Origin: DASXRU01 sp033856235
Lineage (GTDB): Bacteria > Acidobacteriota > Blastocatellia > Pyrinomonadales > Pyrinomonadaceae
Assembly (NCBI GenBank): GCA_033856235.1
Contig: JAWVFI010000078.1
Coordinates: 1-64,000, forward strand
Reading direction: 5' to 3'
DNA length: 64,000 nucleotides
Part shown: positions 16,726-27,321 of the stretch, piece after piece
Position numbering within the stretch: the stretch's first letter is position 1
Layout of the letters: each line of letters starts with the position of its first letter
Translations under genes and position numbers: made by a program
The notes under the pieces: model-generated
Database searches by the model: none
What the model saw: only the letters and a program-made list of their open reading frames with translations
What the model was told of the DNA's origin: nothing

Positions 16726-18162
16726 ATGGACACACTCGCAACCAACGGCACAAAGAAACGGCCCCTTGACGTCTTGATCATGGCAGCCGGCCTGGGAACG
16801 CGGATGCGCTCCGAAAAGGCCAAGGTGCTGCATCAACTGGATGGGCGTTCGCTGGTGGCACACGTCTGCCGGGCGGCGGCCGCGCTCAATCCGCGAAGAA
16901 TCTACATCGTGGTGGGCCATCAAGCCGAGGAAGTCGCCGCGGCTGTCTCCCAGGAGTTCCCGGACGTAACGTTCGTGCAGCAAGCTCAACAAAGAGGCAC
17001 GGGAGACGCAGTGTTGGCAGCGAAAGGGGCGTTGGCTGAATCCGATGCAACAGTCCTGGTGCTTTCTGGTGACGTGCCCCTCGTGCGTGCAGAGACGTTG
17101 GCCGCGCTGCTCAACCAACACGACAGCGCAACCAATCCGGAGTCGAGTTGCACGATCCTATCGGTGAAACTCGAAAATCCCCGGGGTTACGGACGGATAG
17201 TGCGCGACCAGGATGGACGTTTTGAAAAGATCGTCGAAGAGAAGGATGCGAGTGACGAGGAGCGCGAGATTCGCGAAATCAACGCGGGCCTATATTGCTT
17301 CCACTCCACATCGCTTTTCCAAGCGCTCGAACGGGTCCAGCCTACCAACCAACAAGGCGAGTACTATCTTACGGACGTTCCGGCCATTTTGAGGACGGAA
17401 GGTAAGGGCGTAAACATTTACCTTCATCCCGATGCCCGCGAGGTTTCCGGTATTAACACGCGCGCGGACCTCGCGGAGTTTGAAAACCTGCTGCGCCGGA
17501 CCGCCATTCGCCGATTAATGACGGAAGGCGGCGTCACCTTTATCGATCCTTCTCATGCGTACATCAGCGCTGACGCGCAGATCGGCCGCGACACAGTCAT
17601 TTACCCCGGTGTCAGCATCGAGGGGAATTCTCAGGTGGGGGAGCGATGCGAGATTCGCTCCGGCTCGCGGATTACGAATTCGCGCCTCGGGAATGGGGTC
17701 GTGGTCAAAGATCACTGCGTAGTTATGGACTCTGAGATCACCGATGATTGCACCATTGGTCCCTTTGCCCATCTGCGCATGAACAGCCGTATGGAGCCAG
17801 GCGCGGTAGTTGGAAACTTTGTGGAAGTGAAGAAAACGAGGATCGGCCGCGGCACAAAATCCATGCACTTGACCTATCTCGGCGATGCCATCATTGGCGA
17901 GAAGACGAATATCGGCGCCGGCACGGTTACCTGTAACTACGACGGCAAGGACAAACATCAGACGATCATCGAAGACAATGTCCGCATCGGATCAGACACC
18001 ATGCTGATCGCGCCGGTGCGCGTCGGCAGCGGATCCGTAACCGCAGCAGGCTCCGTCGTCACTCAGGATGTGCCATCAAATACTTTGGTCGCCGGTGTGC
18101 CCGCCGTCGTAAAGAAGCGCCTGGACGAAAAGCCGCCTGAGAACACAACAGACAAGAAATAG
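16726..18162 (+). CDS. glmU: Bifunctional GlcN-1-P acetyltransferase / GlcNAc-1-P uridylyltransferase
   Basis: Makes UDP-GlcNAc for peptidoglycan and lipopolysaccharide. 478 residues. The N-terminal nucleotidyltransferase (about 11-240) has LIMAAGLGTRMRSEKAKVLH, QRGTGDAVLAA, LSGDVPLV and EINAGLYCF. The C-terminal left-handed beta-helix (about 265-470) has hexapeptides including DTVIYPGVSIEG, VVGNFVEVKKTRIG, HLTYLGDAIIGEKTNIGAG and YDGKDKHQTIIEDN. Lies between yvcK and glmS. Confidence 0.97.
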   Translation: MDTLATNGTKKRPLDVLIMAAGLGTRMRSEKAKVLHQLDGRSLVAHVCRAAAALNPRRIYIVVGHQAEEVAAAVSQEFPDVTFVQQAQQRGTGDAVLAAKGALAESDATVLVLSGDVPLVRAETLAALLNQHDSATNPESSCTILSVKLENPRGYGRIVRDQDGRFEKIVEEKDASDEEREIREINAGLYCFHSTSLFQALERVQPTNQQGEYYLTDVPAILRTEGKGVNIYLHPDAREVSGINTRADLAEFENLLRRTAIRRLMTEGGVTFIDPSHAYISADAQIGRDTVIYPGVSIEGNSQVGERCEIRSGSRITNSRLGNGVVVKDHCVVMDSEITDDCTIGPFAHLRMNSRMEPGAVVGNFVEVKKTRIGRGTKSMHLTYLGDAIIGEKTNIGAGTVTCNYDGKDKHQTIIEDNVRIGSDTMLIAPVRVGSGSVTAAGSVVTQDVPSNTLVAGVPAVVKKRLDEKPPENTTDKK

Positions 18163-18200
18163 TTTCATCCGTTACGCCATTCTCACTTTTATTAAATATT

Positions 18201-20063
18201 ATGTGCGGAATAGTTGGCTACGTGGGGAACAAGCAGGTCGTACCCTTGATAATCGAAGGGCTGCGCAAGCTCGAATATCGTGGATATGACTCGGCGGGCA
18301 TCGCCGTAGTTGATAGCAATCGAGTCCTTGAGGTGCGTCGCGCCGAAGGCAAGCTGCGCAATCTTGAGGAAGCGCTGCGAGTCGAACCGCTGGACGGCAC
18401 TTATGGCATCGGCCACACACGTTGGGCCACCCACGGCCGGCCTACTGAAGAGAACGCCCACCCGCATCGCGACTGCACCGGCCGCCTCGTAGTGGTGCAC
18501 AACGGCATTATTGAAAACTACCTGCAACTGAAGGAACGCCTGCGAAAACAGGACCACAGTTTCGTTACGGAGACCGATACCGAAATCATCGCCCACCTGA
18601 TTGAGGAGTATCTCAAGACGAGCAAGGGTTTTGAGGAGGCAGTGCGACGCGCGGTCAAGGATCTTCGCGGCATCTTTGCCATGTCCATCATCAATGCCGA
18701 CGAGCCCGACATCATTATTTCGGCGCGGGAGGGCCCGCCGGTGGTCATCGGTATCGGTGATGGCGAGTTCTTTGTCGCTTCGGATATTCCGCCGATTCTG
18801 GAGCACACGCGCGACGTGTTCTTCCTGGGCGACGGCGAAATTGCGGTGCTTAGCAAAGACTCGGTCCACGTCACCGATTTTGAGGGCAATGCGGTTGAGC
18901 CGGTTAAGCAACGAATCACCTGGGACCCAATCCTTGCGGAGAAGGGCGGCTTCAAGCATTTCATGCTCAAGGAGATTTATGAGCAGCCGCGCGCCGTCCG
19001 CGACACCGTGCAGGGTCGCGTTTCCCTGGATACCGGCCGTGTTTTTCTCGATGAGATGAAGGGCATCACGGAGGAAGACTTCAAGCGTTTCACCTCGATC
19101 AAAGTCGCTGCCTGCGGCACATCGTTGCACGCGGGGATGGCCGGGAAATACATGATCGAGCAGCTCGCGCGAATGAATGTGGAAGTGGATTACGCTTCAG
19201 AATTTCGCTATCGCGATCCGGTGCTGGATGAAAACACTTTGCTGCTCGTGATTTCGCAATCCGGCGAAACAGCGGACACGATTGCGGCGATGCGCGAGGT
19301 AAAGGATCGCAATGTGAAGACCCTCGCGATCTGCAATGTGCAGGGCTCGATGATCACGCGCGAGGCGGACGGCACCATCTTGACGCACGCCGGCCCCGAG
19401 ATTGGCGTGGCTTCGACCAAGGCCTTCACGTCGCAGATGATCGCTCTCTATCTGCTGGCGCTGCATTTGGGTTACCTGCGTGGCGTACTCAGCACCGATG
19501 AAGCGAAGTATCACGCGCAGGAGTTGGCGGAACTGCCGGTGAAGATGGAGCACTTGTTGAGCGAGGCTGACAGCATCGAAGAGCTGTCGCGCGAGTTCTT
19601 TCGCGTAACGGATTTTCTTTATCTCGGTCGCGGTATCAACTTTCCCGTGGCCCTCGAAGGAGCGCTCAAACTCAAAGAGATTTCTTACATTCACGCGGAA
19701 GGCTATCCGGCCGGCGAGATGAAGCACGGTCCCAACGCATTAATCGATGAGCGTTTGCCAGTCATGTTCATTAACACACGAGAAGACGGCAATCGCGCTT
19801 CCGAACTGCGTTATGAGAAAACGCACTCAAACATCGTCGAAGTCAAAGCCCGCGAAGGGGTCGTGCTCTCAGTTCTTACCGAAGGCGATTCGATGTCTTC
19901 GATCGTATCCGATCACGTGATTAGCATTCCCCCGTCAAGCGATCTGCTCTCACCGATCCTTTCGGTGATTCCGCTGCAATTGCTCGCCTACCACATAGCC
20001 GTGCGCCGAGGCTGTGACGTCGATCAGCCCCGGAACCTCGCAAAATCAGTGACCGTGGAATGA
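18201..20063 (+). CDS. glmS: Glutamine--fructose-6-phosphate aminotransferase
   Basis: Makes glucosamine-6-P from fructose-6-P and glutamine, the first step towards UDP-GlcNAc. 620 residues: MCGIVGYVG with nucleophile Cys2, LEYRGYDSAGIA, GIGHTRWATHGRPTEENAHPH, then two SIS domains (AACGTSLHAGMAGKYMIEQL, ISQSGETADTIAAM, GVASTKAFTSQM) and the C-terminal DQPRNLAKSVTVE. Complete. No glmS ribozyme-like leader was recognised in the 38-bp gap. Confidence 0.97.
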   Translation: MCGIVGYVGNKQVVPLIIEGLRKLEYRGYDSAGIAVVDSNRVLEVRRAEGKLRNLEEALRVEPLDGTYGIGHTRWATHGRPTEENAHPHRDCTGRLVVVHNGIIENYLQLKERLRKQDHSFVTETDTEIIAHLIEEYLKTSKGFEEAVRRAVKDLRGIFAMSIINADEPDIIISAREGPPVVIGIGDGEFFVASDIPPILEHTRDVFFLGDGEIAVLSKDSVHVTDFEGNAVEPVKQRITWDPILAEKGGFKHFMLKEIYEQPRAVRDTVQGRVSLDTGRVFLDEMKGITEEDFKRFTSIKVAACGTSLHAGMAGKYMIEQLARMNVEVDYASEFRYRDPVLDENTLLLVISQSGETADTIAAMREVKDRNVKTLAICNVQGSMITREADGTILTHAGPEIGVASTKAFTSQMIALYLLALHLGYLRGVLSTDEAKYHAQELAELPVKMEHLLSEADSIEELSREFFRVTDFLYLGRGINFPVALEGALKLKEISYIHAEGYPAGEMKHGPNALIDERLPVMFINTREDGNRASELRYEKTHSNIVEVKAREGVVLSVLTEGDSMSSIVSDHVISIPPSSDLLSPILSVIPLQLLAYHIAVRRGCDVDQPRNLAKSVTVE

Positions 20064-20263
20064 GCCGTTGCGAGCAAATCGGGGTATAATCATCGGGCAT
20101 TGAGCTTAGAAAAGACTGTCTCCCAATAATCGAAGACTGCTCGCCCAGCATCACAGTCTTTACGGCCTCCGTAAGCGGGATAAAACACTGTTTCAGCACG
20201 ATCCTTCCGTTGTTCTGGAAGCGATGTTGGTGTTACCTCATTCGGTTCAAGGAACAAAGCCTC
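20064..20263. other. Leader region of the 2306-residue secreted protein
   Basis: No gene. A perfect TATAAT sits at 20085-20090 without a clear -35. If used, it leaves a leader of about 165 bases before the start codon. Confidence 0.4.
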
Positions 20264-23200
20264 ATGCAAGTCAAAACCTCTGTTCTCCTTGTTTTTGGAC
20301 GGCGAAACCGTTCGGCTCTCTGGTCATTCCTCATCCTGGGCGCAATTTTCAGCGTGCTCTCTGCGAAGCCTTTCGAGCGCCTTTTGACATCCTCAGCGCA
20401 TCCGGAGGATGTCACCACGGCAGGCCCACCGCGCCTGCCAGAAGCAAGCTCTAACATTGCCGTCACCAACCAGGCTTACGGCAATCTTCCAATCAGCTTC
20501 GCAGCCAATGAAGGGCAAGCCCATTCCGACGCAAAGTTCATAGCGCGCGGCAGCGGTTATGGCCTCTTTCTGACCTCGGCCGGCGCGGTGCTTTCGTTGA
20601 CTCACTCGCTTGACCAGCAGAAAACAGATGTTGCTCCGGAAGTGCGACCGACATCGGCGAAACAAGCCAGTGCGGCTGTCTCCCTGCGGTTGCTGGAGTC
20701 GCGACGACAGCCACGCATAACCGGCAGAGATGAACTCCCGGGAAAGTTGAACTACTTCATTGGAAATGATCCCGGCAAGTGGCGAACCGACATCGACACT
20801 TACGCTAAAGTTCATTACGAGAACGTCTATCGCGGCATCGATGTCGTGTATTACGGCAATCAAAGAGAACTTGAATACGACTTTGTGATCGCCCCCCGCG
20901 CAAATCCGCACCACATCAAGCTCCAGTTCAGGGGCGCTTCGCTAAGCATCGACGAGGAAACTGGGGACCTGATCCTGCACACTCCTCAGGGCGATGTGCG
21001 GCAGCGCAAACCGTTGGCCTACCAACAAATCAAGCATCAACGCCAGGAGGTTGCGGTTGCTTATCAGTTAGAGCAGGACACGGTGACGTTCAAGATCGGC
21101 GAATATGACACTAGCCGGCAATTAGTCATCGATCCGGTTCTCATTTATTCGAGTTTTCTTGGAGGCGCCAATTCCGAACAGGGGCTGGGAATTGCAGTTG
21201 ATGCACAAGGTAGCGCTTATCTCACCGGCGCTACGACCTCTTCTGATTTTCCCCTTGCCGGCGCGCTGCAAAGTATTAAGGACGCTGTGAATGACGCGTT
21301 CGTAGTCAAGCTCAATCCGGCAGGCACCGCTCTCATCTATAGCACCTATGTGGGGGCCAACGGCGACGATATTGGCAATGCCATTGCCGTCGACGGGAAC
21401 GGAAACGCATATGTCGCAGGTCTCACCGGCTCAGGCAGTTTCCCCGCGACGGCGGGCGCGTATCAAACATCGAAGAGCGGTGTGATTGACGGATTTGTCT
21501 TCAAGCTCAATCCTGCGGGGACGCAGTTACTCTATGCGACATTTTTGGGCGGCGAGAACAACGATCAGGCCTTTGGCGTGGCAGTAGATTCCAGCGGACG
21601 CGCCTATGTCGTAGGCCGAACCGATTCTCGCCGACTCGGATTTGCGCCGGTACAGAGACATGGCAGCCCGATATACAAGACGACCGACAGCGCGGCCCAG
21701 TGGTCGGCAAGCGATACGGACCTAAACGCGAGTACCGTTACATCTTTCGTGTTCGACCCCAACAATTCAAATATCGTTTACGCCGGTTCCAATTATGGCG
21801 TGTTCAAGACTATCAACGCAGGGGGGAATTGGATGGCGACCGGCACCTCTCAGCCCGCCCTTAGCGCTGCCTTAACTAACGCCCTGGCCATCGATCCCTC
21901 AAACTCAAGTATTGTTTACGCTGGGACGAGCAGCGGCATTTTCAAGACTACGAATGCCGGCGCGACTTACACTGCTAAAAACACGGGACTCGGGAGTACG
22001 TTTATTAATGCTTTGGCTATCGATCCTCTGACGCCAAATACGATCTACGCTGGCACCCAACTAGGCATATTTAAGAGCACCAACGGCGGGGACAACTGGG
22101 CCGAAATTAAGAACGGCATCAGCGGCACTTCGCCACGCGTCACTCGCGTCGTTATCGATCCCACCAATTCCGCCATCATTTACATAGCCACCAACCGCGG
22201 CATGTTCAAAAGCACGAATGGCGGATCGTTGTGGACGGTGATTAATAACGGCTTGGCGCTTTCGGGGACGCCCCAGATCACCGGCTTGGCGATTGATCCG
22301 ATTAATCCGGCAACTCTTTATGCCAGTGGTTTGGGCACGGCGGGTCTGGTCCTGAAAACTGTCGATGGCGGTTTGAACTGGAACGTAAACGACGCGGGAT
22401 TGCCGAGCAGCGTAAGTAATTTGACGGTCGATCCGATTACTCCGACGAGGGTCTATGCCGGGACCTCATTGGCGGGGATTTACAAATCAACGAACGGGGG
22501 GGCGAACTGGACCGCTGCCAATACCGGGTACGCAAACCTCTTCGCGCTCGCCGTGGTCATTGACCGAAACAATCCTGCTACGATCTACGCCGGTAGTAAC
22601 ATTGGTAACGATGCTTTTATTGTCCGCTTGAACGCCGCGGGAGAACTGGATTATTTCACGAACCTTGGCGGAAACGAAACTGATGAAGCTCGTGGCGTAG
22701 CCGTGGATGCCGGCAACAACGCCTACATCGTTGGCTCAACTAATTCTCCGAACTTCCCGCTGGCCAACGCCTTCCAACCGACGCTCAGCGGCATTTCCGA
22801 TGCCTTCGTCACGCAGCTAAATTCCAGTGGCAGCGCGCTAAATTATTCGACCTTCCTTGGCGGCAGCGGCACCGAGCAAGGCCGGGCAATCGCCGTGCGC
22901 GGAGGCAGCGCATATGTTACCGGTGTGACCACTTCACAGACTTTCCCGGTGCTGAATGCCTTCAAATCGACTCTCGCAGATTTTGATACTGACGCGTTTG
23001 TCGCAAAGTTCAATTCTTCGGGGATGGCGCTTGGTTATTCAACCTTTCTTGGGGGCAGCGGCATCGATCAGGGATTGGGGATCGCAGTTGACTCAAACGA
23101 TGCCATTTACGTCGCCGGCAGCACACAGTCGGCTGATTTCCCCTTAGTAGCAGGCGCGCCTCAATCAGATAACGGCGGCAACACTGACGGGTTCGTTACT

Positions 23201-26200
23201 CGCCTCAATCCAGCTCCCGGCAACCTGTTCTATTCGACATTCCTGGGAGGTCAAAGTACCGATCAAGTTAACGGCATCGCGGTTGATCCGGTGGGAAACG
23301 CTTACGTCGTGGGCACTACTTCGTCATCGAATTTCCCCACGGTGACTCCGCTGCAAGCAACGTTAAAGGTCACCGATGCATTCGTTGCCAAGATCAGCCT
23401 TTCGCCGGATCTGGTTCTGAGCATGACCGGATCGCCGAACGAGATTAACTACGGCGCCAACATTACGTACACGATCACTGTGAATAACGGCGGGGAAATC
23501 GCCGCGCAAAACGTGAAACTCAGCGATACGCTGGTATCAGGTACTGGCGTGATTTCGATAAGCCCGAGCCAGGGAACCTGCTCGGGCAATCGCTTCATCA
23601 ACTGCGATCTCGGTACAATAAATCCAGGATCACCAGTTACGGTAACGCTGGTAGTGCGGCCGCCTGCTGTTACCCCGATGGTGAATACAGCTAGCGTCTC
23701 GACGACCACTTCGGAAGCGACTACAGCCAACAATAGTGCGACCCTCAACACTCAGGTCAATTTCACCGACCTGGTGATAAAGAACACTTCCGCCCTGCAG
23801 CAAACGCCAATCAACGGCATTAATACGTACATCGTGACGGTCACAAACAAGGGGCCGGCCGCGGCTCTGGGAGTCACCGTCACCAACAACCTTCCGTCAG
23901 CGACGACCTTTGTTAGTTGCACCTCCAGCGGTTTGGGATTGTGCTCTGGTTCTGGCAACAGCCGCACCGCCTCAATCCCATCGCTGGCCGTCAACGGCTC
24001 TTTCACCACCACGTTCGCAACCAGGGTGAATAGCAACGTCGCCGTGGGAACAGTGGTCAGTGATACTGCCTCGGTCGTCTCCACCACGCCCGACATCAAT
24101 CCCAATAACGACGCGGCCACGGCCACCACCGTGGTCAAGGCAGCCGCCCCGCCGAAACAAAACGGACTAATCGCCTGCACGGCCGGTGCGGGAACCGGGA
24201 CTTCCGGGACAAATAATATTTGGTTGATGAATCCTGATGGCTCTGGTTTAACTCCACTCACACTTAATACGCCGGCCGAAGATGTTGCGCCCGTTTGGTC
24301 ACCGGACGGAACCCGGATCGCGTTTGTGAGCCGCGCGCCCAATGCGTATGGTCTTTACGTGATGAATGCGGACGGCAGCAACATCAGCCGACTTACCGAT
24401 TCAAACCAGGACCAATCGCCGACCTGGTCCCCCGACGGCACGCGCATCGCGTTCGGCGGATCCCGAAACAGCGATCCTTACGGAATCCTGGTAGTCAACA
24501 GTGACGGCACAAATCTAAAACGTCTGAGTAACGGCAACCTTCCGTCATGGTCGCCCGACGAAGTAAGCATTGCCTTCAACGGTGCTTTTGGCTTCATGAT
24601 CATGAATGCCGACGGCACGAATATTCGGAGCATTCCGCTCCCGGGGTTGCCATTTGGCGCCATGCAATTTCGCTGGTCGCCCGATGGGACCAAACTGGCC
24701 TTCACCGGTCTGGAAAACGGCAGCTTCGGCAGGTCGATCTACACAGTCAGTCCGGATGGCACCGGTTTGACCAAGATCCCAAACTCCAGCGGCGGACAAT
24801 CCCCGGCCTGGTCCCCGGATGGTACGAAGATCGTGTTCTATGGAATTATTAATGCGGGCCTGCCAACGGGCATCTATACGATTGATCTGGCCGGAACCGG
24901 TCTCACGAAGATCTCAGGTGATTTGACGGAAGTGGATACGCCTGACTGGCAGACTCAGCCGCCGAATTTCTCACCGCTATCGCCGACCTACAGCATCGCG
25001 GGACACCTGCAGAATTCCAGCGGCACTTCATTAAACTCGACAGTTCAAATCACTGGCTCGGCCGCGACCTCGATCTCCACTGATAACAGCGGCAATTACA
25101 TTTTCCGAGGCTTGCCTTCCGGAGGCAACTTCACAGTTACTCCGCTTCCGTTTGGGATGCCTACGTCGAGCCCTTCGAACCGTGTCTATAACAATCTCAC
25201 TGCAAACGTAACCGGCGCAGACTTTGTTTTGACCTATCCTCCGATTCCCGATATCACCGGCGTGATCGTAAACCAAAGCGGTTCGCCAATGACTGGCGTG
25301 AAAGTGGGCATCAGAAACGTTTTTCCGGAAACCGACGTGTTTACCGACGCGAATGGGGCCTACAAGTTCTCTAACATTTCCACGCGAACCGGCTCGTTCA
25401 TTCTCCCTTTTAACACCGGTGCGTTTGCAAACTACATCTTCGATCCAGGAGTCATTACCTATCAAACGCCGACCGGTAACAATTTCATCGGCCGGGAGAA
25501 GCTGGCGTCCATCAGCGGCCAGGTCCGTGTTGGTGGCGCAGGAAAGTCAGGCGTCATCGTAAGCACCGGTAATCCCCAGGCACTTTCCACGACTACCGAC
25601 GCCAACGGCAACTACACACTCACTGGCGTTGGTGAAGGCGTGACCTTAGCCGTCCTGGTAAGTACGAGCACTTATCCCTTCGCGCCCTCCTCCAGAATCG
25701 TGCCCGTAAACGGGCCGACGACAGGTATCGATTTCGACGCTCCAGCAAATCAGTCTCTGATTTATGGCCATGTTGGCGATGCAAGCTCACTCTCGCTTGA
25801 AGGCGTGACTCTGACCTTGAGCGGTGGGGCAAACCTCACGGCGCAGACCGACAGTCAGGGCAACTACTCTTTGGGTCCAGTGGCCGCGAATCTCGCCTAC
25901 ACACTGACACCTGCCAAATTGGGATACAGCTTTGTTCCCGCGGCAACGCAGATTCCAAACTTAACCAGCAATACCCAAACCGGTTTCACCGCGTACTTGA
26001 ATTCCGTAGCGTTCTATTACACCAGCGCCAATGTGGCCACCGGCGAAGGGAGCGGCAGTATCTCTCTGACTGTCGTGCGCTCAGGATTGCTCAGCGATCC
26101 GGTAAAAGTGGACTACAAGACTCTCGACGGATCCGCCAGGCAGCGCACTGACTACACCACGATGGCTGGAACCCTATCCTTCGCGCCGCAACAACAGTCG

Positions 26201-27184
26201 AAGACAATTGTGATTCCGTTGAACGACGATGCATATGTTGAGGGAGATGAAACTTTCTCAGTGACGCTCGTCAATCCCGTAAACGGCGCCCTCGGAGACA
26301 TTCCCACAGCAACCGTCATGCTGCAGGACGACGACACGGCCACACCGTCGATCAATCCGCTGGATAACGCCGCGTTCTTTGTGCGGCAACAGTATTTGGA
26401 CTTTCTGAGCCGGGTTCCCGATTCAGGAGGTTTCACTTACTGGACCGAACAAATCACGGACTGCGGGATGGACCCAATCTGCATAAGAAATCGCCGCGTT
26501 GATGTTTCGAATGCGTTCTTTTATGAACTGGAATTCCAACAGACCGGGGCTTACGTCTACCGCGTCTATCGCTCCGCTTTCGGAAACAATCAGCCGTTTC
26601 CAAATCCCGACTTCGACCCCTCTCATCCCGGTGAAGAAAAGAAGGTGATTGCCTACAAGGCGTTTGTAGCCGATCGCTCGCGCGTACTCGGAGGCTCCAG
26701 CTTGGCGCAGACGCAGTTGAATCTCGCAAACGCGTTTGTCCTCAGGCCTGAATTTGTGGCGAAGTATCCCGTAAGCCTGGATGGTCCCGCATTCGTCGAT
26801 GCGATGTTGGCAACGATCAAGAATGACATTGGTGCGGATCTAGCCTCTCAGCGTCAGGCGTTAATTGATCTTTATAATTCGGGCGGGCGCGGAGCCGTGC
26901 TGTATCGCCTGGCCGACGACAACACGCAAACGAACCCAATCAACAATCGCGCCTTCATCGATGCCGAATATGGCCGGTCGTTTGTGGCCACCCAGTACTA
27001 TGGTTACTTACGTCGCGATCCAGACATGGGAGGGTTCCTGTTCTGGCTGGGCCAGGTCAACAGTGGACCGTTGCGTGACGTGGCGAAGCAACACGCGATG
27101 GTTTGCTCGTTCATCACTTCCACTGAATATCAGGAGCGCTTCAGCACCGTCGTGACGCATAGCAATGCTGAGTGCGGGCCGTGA
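20264..27184 (+). CDS. Giant secreted mosaic protein (SBBP, BNR, DUF11, PD40, Calx-beta, DUF4214)
   Basis: 2306 residues. The start at 20264 (MQVKTSVLLVFGRRNRSALW) follows AAGGAAC and gives a signal-anchor-like segment at about 15-33. Order, approximate: 62-295, an N-terminal domain typical of SBBP proteins (FAANEGQAHSDAKFIARG, KLNYFIGNDPGKWRTDI); 296-459, SBBP beta-propeller repeats (SSFLGGANSEQGLGIAVDAQ); 480-780, BNR/VPS10-like repeats (GVFKTINAGGNWMATG); 786-1045, more SBBP; 1046-1295, two DUF11 domains; 1303-1565, TolB-like PD40 repeats (WSPDGTRIAF); 1576-1909, carboxypeptidase-regulatory-like folds; 1916-2022, Calx-beta; 2033-2302, DUF4214. Probably an exported surface or matrix protein. 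It ends in HSNAECGP, much like the protein at 31720-33540. Confidence 0.88.
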   Translation: MQVKTSVLLVFGRRNRSALWSFLILGAIFSVLSAKPFERLLTSSAHPEDVTTAGPPRLPEASSNIAVTNQAYGNLPISFAANEGQAHSDAKFIARGSGYGLFLTSAGAVLSLTHSLDQQKTDVAPEVRPTSAKQASAAVSLRLLESRRQPRITGRDELPGKLNYFIGNDPGKWRTDIDTYAKVHYENVYRGIDVVYYGNQRELEYDFVIAPRANPHHIKLQFRGASLSIDEETGDLILHTPQGDVRQRKPLAYQQIKHQRQEVAVAYQLEQDTVTFKIGEYDTSRQLVIDPVLIYSSFLGGANSEQGLGIAVDAQGSAYLTGATTSSDFPLAGALQSIKDAVNDAFVVKLNPAGTALIYSTYVGANGDDIGNAIAVDGNGNAYVAGLTGSGSFPATAGAYQTSKSGVIDGFVFKLNPAGTQLLYATFLGGENNDQAFGVAVDSSGRAYVVGRTDSRRLGFAPVQRHGSPIYKTTDSAAQWSASDTDLNASTVTSFVFDPNNSNIVYAGSNYGVFKTINAGGNWMATGTSQPALSAALTNALAIDPSNSSIVYAGTSSGIFKTTNAGATYTAKNTGLGSTFINALAIDPLTPNTIYAGTQLGIFKSTNGGDNWAEIKNGISGTSPRVTRVVIDPTNSAIIYIATNRGMFKSTNGGSLWTVINNGLALSGTPQITGLAIDPINPATLYASGLGTAGLVLKTVDGGLNWNVNDAGLPSSVSNLTVDPITPTRVYAGTSLAGIYKSTNGGANWTAANTGYANLFALAVVIDRNNPATIYAGSNIGNDAFIVRLNAAGELDYFTNLGGNETDEARGVAVDAGNNAYIVGSTNSPNFPLANAFQPTLSGISDAFVTQLNSSGSALNYSTFLGGSGTEQGRAIAVRGGSAYVTGVTTSQTFPVLNAFKSTLADFDTDAFVAKFNSSGMALGYSTFLGGSGIDQGLGIAVDSNDAIYVAGSTQSADFPLVAGAPQSDNGGNTDGFVTRLNPAPGNLFYSTFLGGQSTDQVNGIAVDPVGNAYVVGTTSSSNFPTVTPLQATLKVTDAFVAKISLSPDLVLSMTGSPNEINYGANITYTITVNNGGEIAAQNVKLSDTLVSGTGVISISPSQGTCSGNRFINCDLGTINPGSPVTVTLVVRPPAVTPMVNTASVSTTTSEATTANNSATLNTQVNFTDLVIKNTSALQQTPINGINTYIVTVTNKGPAAALGVTVTNNLPSATTFVSCTSSGLGLCSGSGNSRTASIPSLAVNGSFTTTFATRVNSNVAVGTVVSDTASVVSTTPDINPNNDAATATTVVKAAAPPKQNGLIACTAGAGTGTSGTNNIWLMNPDGSGLTPLTLNTPAEDVAPVWSPDGTRIAFVSRAPNAYGLYVMNADGSNISRLTDSNQDQSPTWSPDGTRIAFGGSRNSDPYGILVVNSDGTNLKRLSNGNLPSWSPDEVSIAFNGAFGFMIMNADGTNIRSIPLPGLPFGAMQFRWSPDGTKLAFTGLENGSFGRSIYTVSPDGTGLTKIPNSSGGQSPAWSPDGTKIVFYGIINAGLPTGIYTIDLAGTGLTKISGDLTEVDTPDWQTQPPNFSPLSPTYSIAGHLQNSSGTSLNSTVQITGSAATSISTDNSGNYIFRGLPSGGNFTVTPLPFGMPTSSPSNRVYNNLTANVTGADFVLTYPPIPDITGVIVNQSGSPMTGVKVGIRNVFPETDVFTDANGAYKFSNISTRTGSFILPFNTGAFANYIFDPGVITYQTPTGNNFIGREKLASISGQVRVGGAGKSGVIVSTGNPQALSTTTDANGNYTLTGVGEGVTLAVLVSTSTYPFAPSSRIVPVNGPTTGIDFDAPANQSLIYGHVGDASSLSLEGVTLTLSGGANLTAQTDSQGNYSLGPVAANLAYTLTPAKLGYSFVPAATQIPNLTSNTQTGFTAYLNSVAFYYTSANVATGEGSGSISLTVVRSGLLSDPVKVDYKTLDGSARQRTDYTTMAGTLSFAPQQQSKTIVIPLNDDAYVEGDETFSVTLVNPVNGALGDIPTATVMLQDDDTATPSINPLDNAAFFVRQQYLDFLSRVPDSGGFTYWTEQITDCGMDPICIRNRRVDVSNAFFYELEFQQTGAYVYRVYRSAFGNNQPFPNPDFDPSHPGEEKKVIAYKAFVADRSRVLGGSSLAQTQLNLANAFVLRPEFVAKYPVSLDGPAFVDAMLATIKNDIGADLASQRQALIDLYNSGGRGAVLYRLADDNTQTNPINNRAFIDAEYGRSFVATQYYGYLRRDPDMGGFLFWLGQVNSGPLRDVAKQHAMVCSFITSTEYQERFSTVVTHSNAECGP

Positions 27185-27202
27185 TCTGACCCACCGCGAC
27201 TC

Positions 27203-27256
27203 GACACGCCTGAAAGCAATCAATGCCAGAGGTTTGTTTTCAGGCGTCTCCTATTT
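27203..27256 (+). terminator. Probable terminator after the giant gene
   Basis: GACACGCCTGAAA pairs with TTTCAGGCGTCTC across a loop of about 20 bases and is followed by CTATTTTTC. The long loop makes it atypical. Confidence 0.5.
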
Positions 27257-27308
27257 TTCTCCAAGGCTAACTAAAACGCCGTAACTATCCGCCGGCAACA
27301 TCCCGCAT

Positions 27309-27314
27309 TATAAT
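27309..27314 (+). promoter_or_regulatory. -10 element of the mug-like gene
   Basis: Perfect TATAAT ending 7 bp before the ATG at 27322; no good -35. The transcript would start at or next to the ATG, so the gene may be leaderless. Confidence 0.45.
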
Positions 27315-27321
27315 CGGCTTC

